From positions 6,148,874 to 6,212,873 of the forward strand of contig CM012953.1 in NCBI GenBank assembly GCA_000181795.3: a DNA stretch of 64,000 nt, written 5' to 3'. The position numbers and the translations under genes are program-made. The notes under the pieces were generated by a model, which was not told where the DNA came from, did not search any database, and saw only the letters and a list, made by a program, of their open reading frames with translations. This DNA is from Trichinella spiralis. Its lineage: Eukaryota; Nematoda; Enoplea; Trichinellida; Trichinellidae. Shown here piece after piece: positions 1 through 13,200 of the stretch. Within the stretch, counting starts at the first letter, position 1. Each line of letters starts with the position of its first letter.

Positions 1-1244
1 ATGCTACAAGAATATTTGATCATAAAAATAGTGCCGTAGTAATGTAAATTCATCTAGAATTTTTACTCTGTAAAAAAGTATGACATGACAGTTTTGTGCA
101 ATAATTTAACAAGTTTTAGATCAGAGATAGTGAATGAATGGGTGTGGTGATACTCGGTCCCGCTTTTCTCTCATAGGTCTTTGCTCACGCTATTTTATTA
201 GACCGTCAAATCTGTGTTGTATTGGTTTTCATTGTATTTGGCCGTGAAGTCTTAGTCGTAATGGTTTTCGTTGTCTAATTCCTCAGTGAAGTCTTTGTCG
301 CATTGGTTTTTTTTGTCTAATTGCTCATTGATTCAAACTCTTCAGTTGTGATTAAGATTTGACGGTCCAATAAAATAGCGTGGGTAATGACCAATGAGAG
401 AAAAGCGGGACCGAGTAGTACCAAACCTTCTTGAATTTTTACACTTTGACAAAGTTATGACATTTCAGTTTTGTGCAATAATATAACAAATTTTTGATCA
501 GAAATATTAAATGAATGTTATTACTTGAACATATTCATATTGCAAAACTAGGCAATAAAAAATTGTAACCACCACACTAAATAAGTATGCATAATCATAA
601 ACTAAACACTCAAAAACTGACAGTATTTTAGCTACATCTTTATACTTTTACATTTAAAACAAAAACGTATTATTCTGGTAATAAAATTTCACGCTACTTA
701 TTCAGTGTTCTGCAAAACAAAGTTTGCACATACAATTACTGCTAACATCACAAAATATATCTGCCAGCACAATGTGTCAACAGTTTCAGAAAATTAATAG
801 TACTACTCAAACGTTAAACATTTTAAACGTAAACAGAATATTTGATAATCAGGTACATTGTTTACTGTGAACACTACGTTGGCAAAACATGCTAAATTTT
901 GAAATACATTTTCCATTAACATTTAACGCTTTGTATAATGAATTCTGTAGAATTTACTTAAACAGCAAAGTAAACTTCACTCATTTTTATTTATTTATTT
1001 CCTGTCTGGTTTCAACACTAAAGTGGTATTTTAGGAAATTTGTTTAGTTGATTCAGCATTTTAGAAGCTCACGAAGTTCAGATTCCATCATCAATATTAC
1101 AGATTACGTTCACAAAAGGTGAGCCGATGGCAAGAGTGCATGTTTTAAAGAAAAATGTCAGGGCATTCCCATTCCTGGTGCACCTTTCACATTTAAGTAA
1201 TTATTATTCTTCATTTGAAAGTATTTTAGTCCTGTTATTTTAAA
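1..1244. other. Intergenic leader with a foldback element
   Basis: No coding region was recognised before the start codon at 1245. The only structure is the inverted repeat at 151-418, described separately. The rest is AT-rich DNA with scattered stops in all frames. Confidence 0.6.
151..418. repeat. Foldback / MITE-like element with ~63 bp inverted arms
   Basis: The left arm (151-213) and right arm (355-418) are near-perfect reverse complements: the left starts TACTCGGTCCCGCTTTTCTC and the right ends with its complement near 400-418. The 140 bp between the arms holds about three imperfect tandem units of roughly 40 bp (starting near 216, 255 and 297; each begins GTYGYAWTGGTTTTC). No ORF is present, so the element would be non-autonomous. 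Related single arms occur near 49470-49537 and more weakly at 49671-49753, which shows a dispersed family. Assignment to a DNA-transposon superfamily is inference. Confidence 0.8.
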
Positions 1245-2292
1245 ATGAGCTCAGCAACTAATGATCAAATTGAAGAAGCAAAAAAAATCGCTGCCTACAC
1301 CTGCGTTAAAAATCACGTTCAGGTTAGCGTTTTACTGCTCGTTATTCGCATGTTTAATTCGCCTGTGAAAGAATAAAACTCCATTGAATATTATAAGTAG
1401 TAAAGAAAAACTTTTTTTTCAATGATATTCTACCTTTTCTGGGAAATGAAAATCCTATTTCAGAGTGGTCAAGTAATCGGTGTGGGCACCGGCTCAACTG
1501 TGGTTTATGTAGCGAAATGTTTGGGCGAAATGTACCTTAAAAAACAACTTGAACAAATTGTTTGTATTCCCACATCTTACCAAGCTCGTACACTTATACT
1601 TCAAAATGGTCTTCCGCTTGGAGATCTTGAATTATATCCTGTTTTGGACCTGTGCATTGATGGAGCTGATGAAGTCGATGAAAATCTTAATTGCATTAAA
1701 GTACGTAAAAGAAATGATATAAAAATAATTATTTCTTACTTTGTTGGTTGCCATAGTCAGAACTGTAATTTTTTTAATATATTTTGGGATTTACGAGATA
1801 ATTTTTCAGGGAGGAGGAGCTTGCCTTACACAAGAAAAAATAGTGATAAACTCGTCGAAGTATTTTTATGTGGTTGCTGATTCGCGAAAGATATCCAAAA
1901 AATTAGGCGACAATTGGAGGCACATACCGATTGAAGTTGTGCCGATGGCTTACATGCCTGTGAGGAGAACCATTGAAAAAACCCTTGGTGGTACGTGCAA
2001 TTTGCGCATGGCAGTTCGTAAAGCTGGTCCAGTTGTAACGGACAACGCAAATTTTGTTTTGGATTGGATATTTCCGAAAATAGATAAAAATGTGGACTGG
2101 ATTTCAATCCATAATACGATTAAGTTAATTGTTGGTGTAGTTGAGACTGGATTATTTATTAGATTAGCACAGAAAGCATATTTTGGCAAAGAAAATGGCG
2201 AAGTTTGTGAAATGTCTGCGAACGAAGAACGCTTGATCAATCGCTTACCATTTCCATCAGAGTTTCAGCAGAATGGTTCTATTGTGCCTTGA
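1245..2292 (+). CDS. rpia-1: Ribose-5-phosphate isomerase A
   Basis: Exons are 1245-1322, 1464-1700 and 1810-2292, all junctions phase 0, giving 265 residues. The enzyme interconverts ribose-5-phosphate and ribulose-5-phosphate in the non-oxidative pentose phosphate pathway, in the cytosol. Family motifs are visible: the phosphate-binding GVGTGST near residues 32-38, the active-site DGADEVD near 92-98, and GGGACLTQE just after the second intron near 106-114. The ATG at 1245 was chosen because it is the first ATG of an exon that splices in frame into the GTGST exon, and it gives a normal N-terminal helix. Length fits eukaryotic RpiA without a targeting sequence. Introns are 141 and 109 nt. Nothing looks broken. 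Confidence 0.95.
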
Positions 2293-4116
2293 ATTTTTCA
2301 CTGTTTTTTTCAGTTAATTATTCCCGCTTCCATGCTATAATGATTAATTAAATATGAATTTTTGGTAAAAACGTTTCTAAAATTTAAGGACAGTATGAAA
2401 TGATTTGCAAGTATGTTAATGTATGCATATATATAATTTTGCATTTGTGCATGCTGAATACATGAATGAATTTAATTTTTCAGCTGTGTATTGTTTTTTA
2501 ACAAAGTCTTGTCAAATTCTTGAAATATAACAGCATTCTGCAAAATTTAGTTTATTAGGAAAATTAGAATATAAATATGCAAATTGGTATAAAAATTAAA
2601 TTGTAGTTGATAGATAACTTTTACTGTTTAGTGAAAGTTTTCCTGTTTACTAATTGCACATGTTATTGTAACTGTTGGCCTTTTAGCAATTTATGTAGTT
2701 TTACAGTTGTAAGCTTAACTTTGGAAAACCTCTATACGATATGGCTGATGGCGTTTTATGAATGTAAAAGTTTATATTTATTATACAGCTAATAATAAAA
2801 TAAAAAATCAAAGAAATTGAGATAAAATACGCATAATGAAAGACAGTGAAGAAAAATAATATTGCTACAATAGTGCTGTAAGCTGTGGTTTTCAAAAAAT
2901 GTTATTTCTTCTACTGAAATTATGAAGTTGAATTATGAAAACATCACAGATCATCATATTTGTCAAGGGTTATCCAACATTATTTAATAGAACACTGCAC
3001 GAAATATTTGTCTAGTAATACTGACAAACAAGTAAAAACAGTAATACTGAAATGCTCAAAAGTTGTAAAAAAAACTGTTTCTTTCTAAGAATGTTTTTTA
3101 AGGTAAAAAGAGCTTTTTTGAATGTTATAAATAATGTGTTTGTAGTTTTTAAAAACGTGAATAAATAGTAATTTTAAAAAGTTACTAAGATTTGCTAGTT
3201 AAAAGTGAGAAAGCTCTGTTTTTGTACAGCGATGTAGTTTTAACAGTATTCTAGTAGTGAAATAAATGCTAACTACGTTGGAATTATTATGCTAATGATG
3301 ATTTTTTATTTTACTTCTTTTGATGATAACACTGATAAAGAAATTCACAGTTTCATGTTTGCATTCAGTTCTGCAAAATAAAGGTTCTAGGTACATGTTA
3401 GAATTTTTTTATAGTGCTGATCAAATTTTTATTAAACTGTATAATAGATATTTGAATTTATATCTTGTAGCAAAGATTATTAATTTGAAATATATGAGTC
3501 ACTGATTAGATTTAAACTAAATAGAAACAGAATATCATTTTACATTTCCTGATAAATTGTTTTTAAGTTATTCAAAAATTTGTATTTATTTTTTAAAAAT
3601 AAATATCAATTAATGTGGAAACAATTTCACCGTAGTCAATCTTTCAATTAGAAATTTCAGTAAATATGTAAATAGTAAATAAATTTTCATTTAAAATTTA
3701 AAATTGTTAAATACGATTAGTTATTTATCATTTCAAATGTAAACAAATAAATAAGACTATATTAATAAACAGATGATATATACAGATGGTCATATCAAAC
3801 GGGAAATGTTAAAATAAATAATAAAGAAAGAATAGAGTTAATTCACTTGTTGGACAATGAATAATCAACATTTTAATTGAAAACTGAAAGCAATTATTAT
3901 ATGTTCAACATGTTTCAAACAATGTAACTTTGAGATATGCTGCAAATGGTACATAAACAAGCCCACATATTTTCCAATCAGAGGATTAAACAGTAGTTGT
4001 AAACTTTTGTTTCCGTGTGAATTAACAATAGAAAATGAATGAATGAAATAGAATTACTTATTAATAAATATATTCATCTGAAACTTGTGTAGTTTGCACT
4101 TCAATCGTATTTCAAA
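2293..4116. other. AT-rich intergenic region
   Basis: This lies between the isomerase stop and the astacin start. Only short ORFs without splice context or recognisable protein similarity are present. No RNA gene was recognised. Confidence 0.6.
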
Positions 4117-6868
4117 ATGCATCTAACTGTTTTTGCTGTGATTTCTTTATTCGCATTTTCTTTTTTGACAGAAGGCAGAGTAAGAAACTTTCAAACTGTG
4201 CAATGCAAGTGAAATTCGTCAATATGATTACTTTAGAGCATTTGGAATGAAATGAAAGAACATTCACGTGTTAGCAAAGATACGATTCAGGCGAATATGG
4301 AATTTATGCAAAAATTAAAAGCACAGATGATGGACACTTCTCCAAGAGAAAACAAATTCAGAAAACGCATCATTGTCAGTTTGTTTTTAAAATGAAAACA
4401 CCAAATAATCGTTTTCATCATTTCTAGGTTGATAAAAGCGATGAAAGAAAGCCATTTGAAAATTCTGAATTATTTCAAACTGACGTTATGCTTTCTAAGA
4501 GTGATATTGAAATTTTATCCGATGAACTTCTTCATGACAAACAACATAAAAAAAGGTTTCCTTTGATTTTTTGAATTTAAACACAATTATATCGATGCTT
4601 AAGTATGAAATGAACATTTTTAGCAGATCGTCAACACGTTCAGGAATTATTAAAGATCTGAATAACCGTTGGCCTACTGTAATTCCTTATAAGTTTGAAA
4701 GCAACGCTACAGTTGAAGGTACGTAGGTGAGCTGTCTACGCAGAAAATTGTTATTTACTACTTTTAGACGAAAAGAATTCACCCGTAAATGAAAGCCAAG
4801 TAGAATTAGGCTTAAAATGGTGGGAAGAACACACGTGTCTCACTTTCGTTAGAAATGATAATCCTTCTGAGGATACAGATTATCTAACATTCATTGATGA
4901 TGAGGGGTAAGATTCGTATCAAGGAATTTCATATTTGCTGAATAAGCAGAATTTATTTATAGCTGCTGAATTTTGACCTAATTCTTAAAATTTATTTAAT
5001 TCAAGAATTTCTCAATTTATAAATCAATTCGTTTTTTTTCATTAAAAAATTCTGAACTTTAAGTTTTACAAAACTTTAAAATAAATAAAGTAAAACGTTT
5101 TGCAAAAAATCAATGTAAAAAAAGAAAAAGAAATCTACTTGAAGTACAATTCATGTTTGAAAATATTGATTATTAAAGTAAGTTACATTGCTTCTGTTAT
5201 TAATTTCTTTTTAATACAGAAATAGATGTATTTACGTCATATTCCGTATGTTCATATTGTAAATGTCGGATTACTTGCTTCTGAATAAATATATATAATA
5301 TATTTGATGTTATTTTTGATTCATTTTACTTTCTTCAGCTGCTGGTCTTATATTGGTAAACAAGGTGGAAGGCAAGAAGTTTCCCTTCCAGGTTACTGTA
5401 GTCCGTTGTATGTAGTTACCCATGAAGTAGCTCACGCTCTCGGACTCCATCATACACAAAATCGCCCAGACAGAGACAGATATGTTTATTTAAACCATAC
5501 AAATATTAAATCATCAAAAGCCTACAATTATCGACTAACAACATTTGATGCTGTTGATGTAGAAGAAATTCCATATGATTATCAGTCAGTCATGCACTAT
5601 CCGAGCAAAGTAAAATGAATTCTTTAAAAAACTAATTAATATAATATATGATTTCAGGGTTTTGCTCTGGATAATAACTATGATGTCATAATATCTAGAG
5701 ATCCATTGTATGCTACAAGCTTTGGATATCGAGAAGAACCTTCTTTTTATGACATCAAATTGGTGAATAAACATTACTGCAGCGGTAAATATATTTAAAA
5801 AATGTAAATGCAATTGCTGAAGCAATGTGCTATTTAGAATCATGCTCCCATATAAGAAATAAATGCAAAAACGGTGGTTATCCAAATCCAAAATACTGCA
5901 ATACATGCATTTGTCCATCATTCTTTGAAGGAGAGTTTTGCCAAAATGTAAAAAGTAAATTACATGTTCCTAATGATTATACATTCTCTTCAATGAATTG
6001 ACATCAATATTTTATACAGGGACAGATGATCCAAATTGTGGACAGCATGTGATTAAACCTACTTCAACTCCATACAAATTAAATATCACAGGACGTGCTG
6101 ACTGCATTTGGAAAGTGAAAGTGAGTAGTCAGTATTACCTGGCAAGTTTTAATTTAGTAAATGCAAAATATTTAGGTTCCAAAAGGTCATACAATTCAGT
6201 TTTGGTTTTACAAGTTTGAATTTTCATGCAACAAACCCTGCACAGACCATTATTTTGGAATTAAATATAAAAAAGATATGGCCTATTCAATGGCGCTGTA
6301 AGTGACCACAGTTTCTTAAACTAAAATTCACTAATTGAACAGTCAAATCATGAAGATTGTCGTCACTCCATTATGCAGCAGTTTTGGAAATATAATTCAA
6401 CTTATTTAATACTTTGCTATTTAGCTTGTGCTGTGATAATCCCGGGACAATTCAAACAGAAGGCAATGTCGCTATCTTAAAATACAGTGGAACTTGGTCT
6501 ACAAGAGGAATTGAGTTGTACATGCGGCAAAGTATGCATTTATATAATTAATACATGATGTAATAATTAAATATCATATTAAAGATTTATTCTAAAACTG
6601 TAAAAACGGGATTTTCATGTTTTATTGTTTAATTATAGAAAAACAGTTAATTTTGAAATTCTAAAATATCTGAAAATGCATAATAGTAAATAATTTCAAA
6701 ATTAAAGGCTAGAATTTAGAATTTAGTTAATTATGTGTCTGTTTTATGACAATTTTATTATTATTTCCTTTTATTAGACAGGTATAAATATAAGCAACAT
6801 ATTGTAAAATGTAAATAGTTGCTTACACTTACTTTGATGTTATTTCTCTTATTTTTCTTTTAGTATGA
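4117..6868 (+). CDS. Secreted astacin metalloprotease with EGF and CUB domains (NAS type)
   Basis: Twelve exons: 4117-4179, 4237-4374, 4428-4555, 4627-4718, 4768-4906, 5339-5609, 5658-5784, 5838-5954, 6020-6120, 6176-6297, 6425-6531 and a tiny last exon 6864-6868 carrying the stop (469 residues). A signal peptide (about residues 1-18) is followed by a propeptide with LFQTDVMLS, matching the family FxGD aspartate switch with G replaced by T, and a basic KKRSSTR cleavage region. The catalytic domain begins near NNRWPTVIPY and holds the zinc site HEVAHALGLHH, then TQNRPDRD, and the Met-turn SVMHY. Four cysteines fit the two astacin disulfides. An EGF-like module (CKNGGYPN...CPSFFEGEFC) and a CUB domain follow, as in nematode NAS proteins with EGF-CUB tails. 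No thrombospondin repeat was found. Alternatively the last intron is retained and the protein stops at 6551. Substrate unknown; cuticle or matrix processing is usual for the family. Confidence 0.9.
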
Positions 6869-9800
6869 GAAGAAGTAAGAAAACCTCTACGAAGAATCAT
6901 AATGAAAATCAAAAATTTTTTTATCAAATAAAATCTGTAAAAGATTATGAAAAAATGCAATTTTGTTCTTTAATTCATTGAATTTAGCAATGCATGCTTA
7001 ACAAGTTATGTAAATTTTATTAATGAAGCAATAAACCACTCTGAAATTATGCAGATAAAATGATTACTTTAATAAAACATTGTAATGCCAAATCTAATAT
7101 TTGGCTGGAATGCAATAAAATACATAGTATTTTAGATGTCCAAGATTATATTTAATTCACATTAAATATTCTTAGAAATAAGCTTCAAAATATTATGCAC
7201 ATTTTAACGTTTAAATTAGTGATGAATGTTTACTGGAAATTATTCAAGAATTATTGTAGAATGTAAAAAGATTTATTTTACTTTAGAATATCAATTTTAC
7301 TTAAATAGAAACTATAAATTGAGCATTTAAATAATTTTCCTTTTAAAATATTCAAAATAGAATAAGCTCTAAATTATTCATTATATGAAATGAAGAATGA
7401 CAATCAAGATAGTGTGCGCAAGTGGGCAATTTATCGTTATGTAATAGCCATTGCTTTAACAAACTTCGACGTACAAATCGAACTAATGCTAATTTTATCA
7501 TGCACAAGCATGTTCTTCTTATTCACTTTTTAATCAGAAAATCTTTGCTTGATATCTTTGCCGAATCGAATCGCCTCTGCAGAAATGATGCAGATGCAAG
7601 ATAAGATGCTGAATTAGAAAGTACTTCAAAAAATAATTTTATCTAAGAGCTGGTTTTTTCACAATTGAAGTAAAGTTTAAAAGTTAAGTCAGAATAGAAT
7701 CCAATTTTCATCAATATATATATTAAACATTTCAATGGAATTTCTTAAGAAATGCAGAATGAAAAAATTAACATCAAGAACCTATAAAGCATTTACATTT
7801 ATATTGGATATTCCAAAATTAATAAATATATAACAATCATATACTAGTTTAAAGCGTTACGACAATAAATTTTCAAAACTACAATAAAAAAGCATATATT
7901 TCTGTGCAGTAATGATGTAGTAACAATGCAGATGTAACAAGTAATAGTGAATTTAGAAAAGTCCAACATTTACTTGTTATATTTCATTATCTCATTCAAT
8001 AGATTCATATGCTTCTGAACAAACAAACTGCAGTGAGTGGTATTATTCAATTCGAAATTATAGTTATCATAAGTAGTAAGCATTTAAGATTTGCAAAATA
8101 CTTTTGCTATAAATGCATGCTAATAAGCCAAAAATAAATTATTTATACAAAATTTTAAAAATATTTTTTTCACAGTATTTTTCAATCATCCAATATCATT
8201 TAATTGTAGTTTTTATCATAAATATGAATAATACGTTTTTTGAAAATTAAAATATTAGGAAAAAATGTCTGCATAGAACTGTTTTATGACATGCATGTAG
8301 AGAAAAAATACAAAAGAATTTATTCATATTTTGTCTAATGCATTCGTAAAATAAGACAATAAGCTTTGTTTTAGTATAATTACGCGCTGCTCAAAAGATT
8401 ATTTTATCCAGCATGATCAAAATAAATTTTGAATATTCTTGCATACAAAATCAATCAGTTATGCCACATTTTAAACTGAAATCATTTTGCGTAACATCAA
8501 TACTTATTCATACGGATCATTCATCACAAAATAATAGATAATTTCATAAAAAAGGTTTTTCAGAATCTTTTTTTAAGCATCTTACAATGTTAAATTACAG
8601 CTTTAAAATAAAATTTCTTATCAGTGTAGTTTTTATAGAAAACAATTTTGATTTTCAATCTACATTTTACCATCAAATAGCACATTTTGACAGCATTCAA
8701 AATTAAAAAAATGTTTTAAAAAATAATTCGAGTAAGTAATAAATTTATAAAAAAACGTTTACTGAAATTAAAATTCGTATCATCAATTATTTTGATCAGT
8801 AACATTGATTGTCTGTCGATCTGTTAATTCGATTACATGGGTAGTGAAAAATTATATTTTACAATGTAGAAATATTATGTAGTATTTTTTGGTTTTGAAT
8901 TATTTTTCATCAGCAATAAATATGTAAATATTTTTATTTCTGTTCATATTGTGCAATGTTTGCTTAAAAGCGATGAAAATGATGCTTAAAAGTGGAATAA
9001 CGTTGGTTGGTGATCAAAGTGGACCGACCGAAAACGGCAAACAGCAATTTTCTCCACAAGTAACAGAAGAAAATTTAGATAAAATCAAAAATCAATCCAC
9101 ATTCAAAATTGCTCTTTAGTTTCTGACAAATATCCACTTCAGTAATTTTGAAAAACTCAAATGACCATACTTTTCGATCAGAAAGATAATTTAGCTATCA
9201 CATTGCAGAAGAAGTGGAATTTACTTTGGAAAAAGTTGTTCAACTGAAAAAGCTGCATTTCAGTTTCTTAAATTTAGCAATAAAAAACTAACAATATAAA
9301 TGTAATAAATAATTTCCTTATGCTTATTTAAGGCTACTGTTATTTTTTTCTAAAATTTTTGTAAACTACATTTATTCAGCAATGATTAGTTGAATGGATT
9401 AAATTTGAAAATGACAACAATCACTATTACATTTAGCTGAAATTCATCTTATTCATTTTCCTATAATAATTCCTATAGAAGCGATAAAATAGTGTCATAA
9501 TCACTTTGCATCAATTTATTGATTATAAACAACACTTCATTATTATGACATGATAGACTGACATCGATAAGGTAGTGTATTTCGTTTTCAATAGATAAAA
9601 TTTTTTTAATCTCTCATATTTTATCTCAAGTCTGCTTGTTTATCAAGTCTTCACAAAAATTTTGCTGATTTTCACGGTGCTTTCAAAAATCTATTTCTGT
9701 AATATCTTCCATCAAAAATATGCAATGTCTGTCATTTACAAAGAGGGAAAAGTGCAATATATGTACAGAAATTAATATACATGTTATGAGTTTTCATAAC

Positions 9801-12735
9801 ACTTTTTAAAATAAGTTTGAGGAAAAAGCATTCTGTAATGTTATCACTGTATGATTATTAATTGTAAAGCTGTGGAAGCTTTTTTGAGCTTTTTAAAAGA
9901 ATAACTTAAAATAGTTTACTTGCGGTTGTAAAAAATTTCTACTTCACATAATTCAAATTTTATAATTGTGCTAATTTGAAAGTACGTTAAGAAATCCAAT
10001 AATGTTGTACATGAGAAGGCATTTCGAAAAAAGCGAAAAAATATTTTTTTAATTGTATAATTAAAACAGAGCTTTTAATCTAACATTTCAAAAAAAACCC
10101 TTTCAACAGTTATCAGCTTTTTTATTGGTTAGTCATGTTCAAATGATGTTGCAAATTTTCAATGACACACCGAAATTAATTTCTTTGTCTCCAACAAATT
10201 TACTTTGTCAAAATGTATTTATTTTATTTAAATTGCTTCAGGCATAACGATGTTACCTGTCATGCGTTCGGTTTTGAGCAAAGCAATAAAATTTTGGGAA
10301 TGTGTGAAAAATTAATAAAAGGGGGATATATATATATATATTTATTTATTTATTTATAGATATACATATATTTTTTATAATTGAAACTTTCACAGTTTCT
10401 CACAGCAAATAATTATTTCAATTTTACTCAACTATGATATAGATTTGCCTGTTACCCACATCGCTTGGTGATGCATTTATTTATTATTTTGCTTTCATGT
10501 TTGTTTACCTAACCAGCAGGCAGGTAGGCGTGGTGTGAAACTGCGGCATTGTTAAAATGCCTGTCAACTGTTGGAAATAGCTGCCGGGAAAATGCTTCGA
10601 CGTTGACCATTAAAAATCCTTTCCTTTAATTTCATCTTAAATTGTTTTAATGTTGCAACAATCACGCTAACATGTTTTCTTTCATGTTCCTACTAACGTC
10701 CAAAGTCACTTTTATGCTAATAAAAGATTGTTTAACAAAGCTTGAAATCTTTTCTCTCTTTGTTTTATTTGAAAAACCATTCACAGTTTTTTTATTTGGA
10801 TTTATTAAAATTAAGGTGTAAATTTTTTATAAGTTTGTTCAGGTGAATTTTGTTTATTTTTATTTCAAACTTTAATGTTTTCTTGCTGTTGACAAAGATT
10901 AAGAAGTATAAAGAGATGCCGATCACTGATTATATTATTCCAATATTGGTGTTTAACAGAAGCGAACGCTACATATTTGTTGAAACATTCAGCAATTTCA
11001 AAGAAAAGTAAAATAAAATGAATAAATAAAAGTAAAATGTAAAGATATGCAACAATCCATCAATGGAACGACTCAAACTGTTGCACATATTTTTGCTAAT
11101 TTTCAAAGCATGTGCTTGTTGCCGTGTATGTGTATGTGTGTGTGTATGAAGTGATTGCATCAATTGGTTGAAAACATAATTTCTTTTTTAGCACGTAAAA
11201 GTGAAAGCTGTGGAAACGTGTGCAATTTCAAAAACCATTAAATAAAACTGCTTGCTTTTCAAACCCTAAACAACGCATATTATTTGTACATATATATATA
11301 TATATGGTTCCATTTTTATTTGTAATTCATATATGCATATATGTATGTATTGCCTCATGATTAAACAAAATATGTTAATCTAGCGACTGGAAATAATATA
11401 AATCTTATCGGTGAGAAATTGTTGGCTTAACTTGTGAACTATTTGATCTCCTCTTTGTTATTGTGATATCCACTTGACCTGTGAACTAAATACTTTAATC
11501 CATATGACATCAGTTATTTAAGCATAATTAAATAACAGCACGCTGTGCAAAAGTCATTTCACTTTTCAAAAATTGTGAAATACAACTAATATTTTTTTCT
11601 GTTTAACATCGGAGACAAAAATATAAATTATAAAAATAAGCATTAACTTTGCAGCTTTAGTATTTAAAGCTTTAAAAGTATTTTTGCTTTCAAACCAATG
11701 TTCTTAAAAGAAGAGATAAAGTAGATTTGGATATTCTACAGTTATAATAAAAGTAATACTAATGACACATATATATGTGCGTGTGTGTATGTTTATTTAT
11801 ATTTATCCGTATTTAGCAGTTATCGAAGACAAGATGAATGTGAAACAATGAAGCGTTGATATTGAACAATCAATGTATAGTTGGAGAGTCGTCAACAAAG
11901 GGGTGGATCTACTTAGGTAAGTTGAGAAAGGGCGAGGGCACCCACTTTAACGACCCCCTTCTGACTGCGATCATGATGATTGTAGGTCGTCAGTGCAGTT
12001 GGACAAAAATTTAGCTTGACCGCTTAAAAGAACCGCTAATGCAATATTGCATTCCCACTTTTAAAATTACTTTTCATTTAGCCTTGACATTGCAATTCAT
12101 TGTGCATTGGTTGTGTTGGTATTAACAGAAAAAAACAATGACAATGTAGAACAATCGGACTCAAATTGTAGGATTATTCAGGCGTCAACAGATATAATTA
12201 GCATTATCAAAGAGCATCATTAACAAGTCAGGAAGCCATTAAGTCAGTTTATGTAATACACACTGATATAGCAAAACGATTTTTCCCCCACATCTGCTCA
12301 TTGTTCTCTTCTGTTCATTGTTCTTCTCTGTGATGTTTAACACCAATTTGCAAGTGTTGAGGTATTTGTTCATACCAAAAAAAGTGTGAAAGTTGTTAGT
12401 ATGCTTTTTTCTTCCATTCCGTTTAGATTATTTTCTTCATTAACAGCAGCACGGTTAATAAGTAACATTAATAGCCATTACGTAGGGAAAAAAGTTAAAC
12501 ATATTGTTATGCATGAGTACAAAAGTGAAATAAATTTCTTTTTTCAGAAAATGATGTCAGTATTGTGATAACTGTTTTAAATGTATGATTCTGATCCATT
12601 GCACAATGTCGAGGATATATGATTGTAATCACAATATGCTAATGAAATATGATCTTCTGCAAAAGTAAGTGATTATTTGTCGAAGCATAATTCCGGTCAT
12701 TTGGCAGTGCATCTGTTCGTTCTGTTCACATTGAT
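6869..12735. other. Gene-poor AT-rich stretch
   Basis: Nearly 6 kb with no exon chain I could support on either strand. It holds short simple repeats: TA runs near 10326-10343 and 11288-11304, and a GT-rich run near 11124-11149. A likely polyadenylation signal (AATAAA) for the upstream astacin lies near 6925. ORFs of about 60 codons here have no splice context or family motif. Confidence 0.6.
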
Positions 12736-13200
12736 GTGAAAGCTGATCTGCCGGGCTTTCCGCGTCCCCCCTGTCCGCAAAATAATAGAAAAAATTTTGA
12801 CCGTTGGACATTTCTCACGTGTTTTCTCACGTGGATGTATTATTGGATCTTGCTAGTTGTTATTCGACTTCTACTGCATGCAAGTGTCGTTGGATGGTTC
12901 CGTCGAGGGGTTCGGCCACTGGTCAGCGGGGGGTCGGCCTGACAGTGATACAATGGATGAGGCCGGTCACCAGGTGGCGCCTGAAATGAGGTCCAGGAGG
13001 ACGTATGTTCGGGGTTGATGATTGGACGCCGGCGGCGGCACAACGGAGCCGCTCAGTCTGGCGTGCGGCGACGTTCACACCACGGCTGAGAGACGGCGTG
13101 GCGACGTTGTTCCGCTTGAACACAATTATTTTTCGTTCAGCTGCGCCAGAGGACGAGTGAGTTGGTGAGGCAGAAATTGGATTTGCATCAATCTTAACAA
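12736..13200. promoter_or_regulatory. GC-rich, CpG-containing island upstream of the BMP gene
   Basis: About 450 bp rises sharply above the surrounding AT-rich DNA in GC content and CpG frequency (for example GGACGCCGGCGGCGGCAC near 13025). Overlapping ORFs open on both strands, as expected from GC-rich composition rather than from one coding frame. It lies 1.3 kb upstream of the BMP-like start codon, and a similar island precedes a first exon of the nuclear receptor gene. A promoter or non-coding first exon is the simplest reading. This is inference. Confidence 0.4.
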
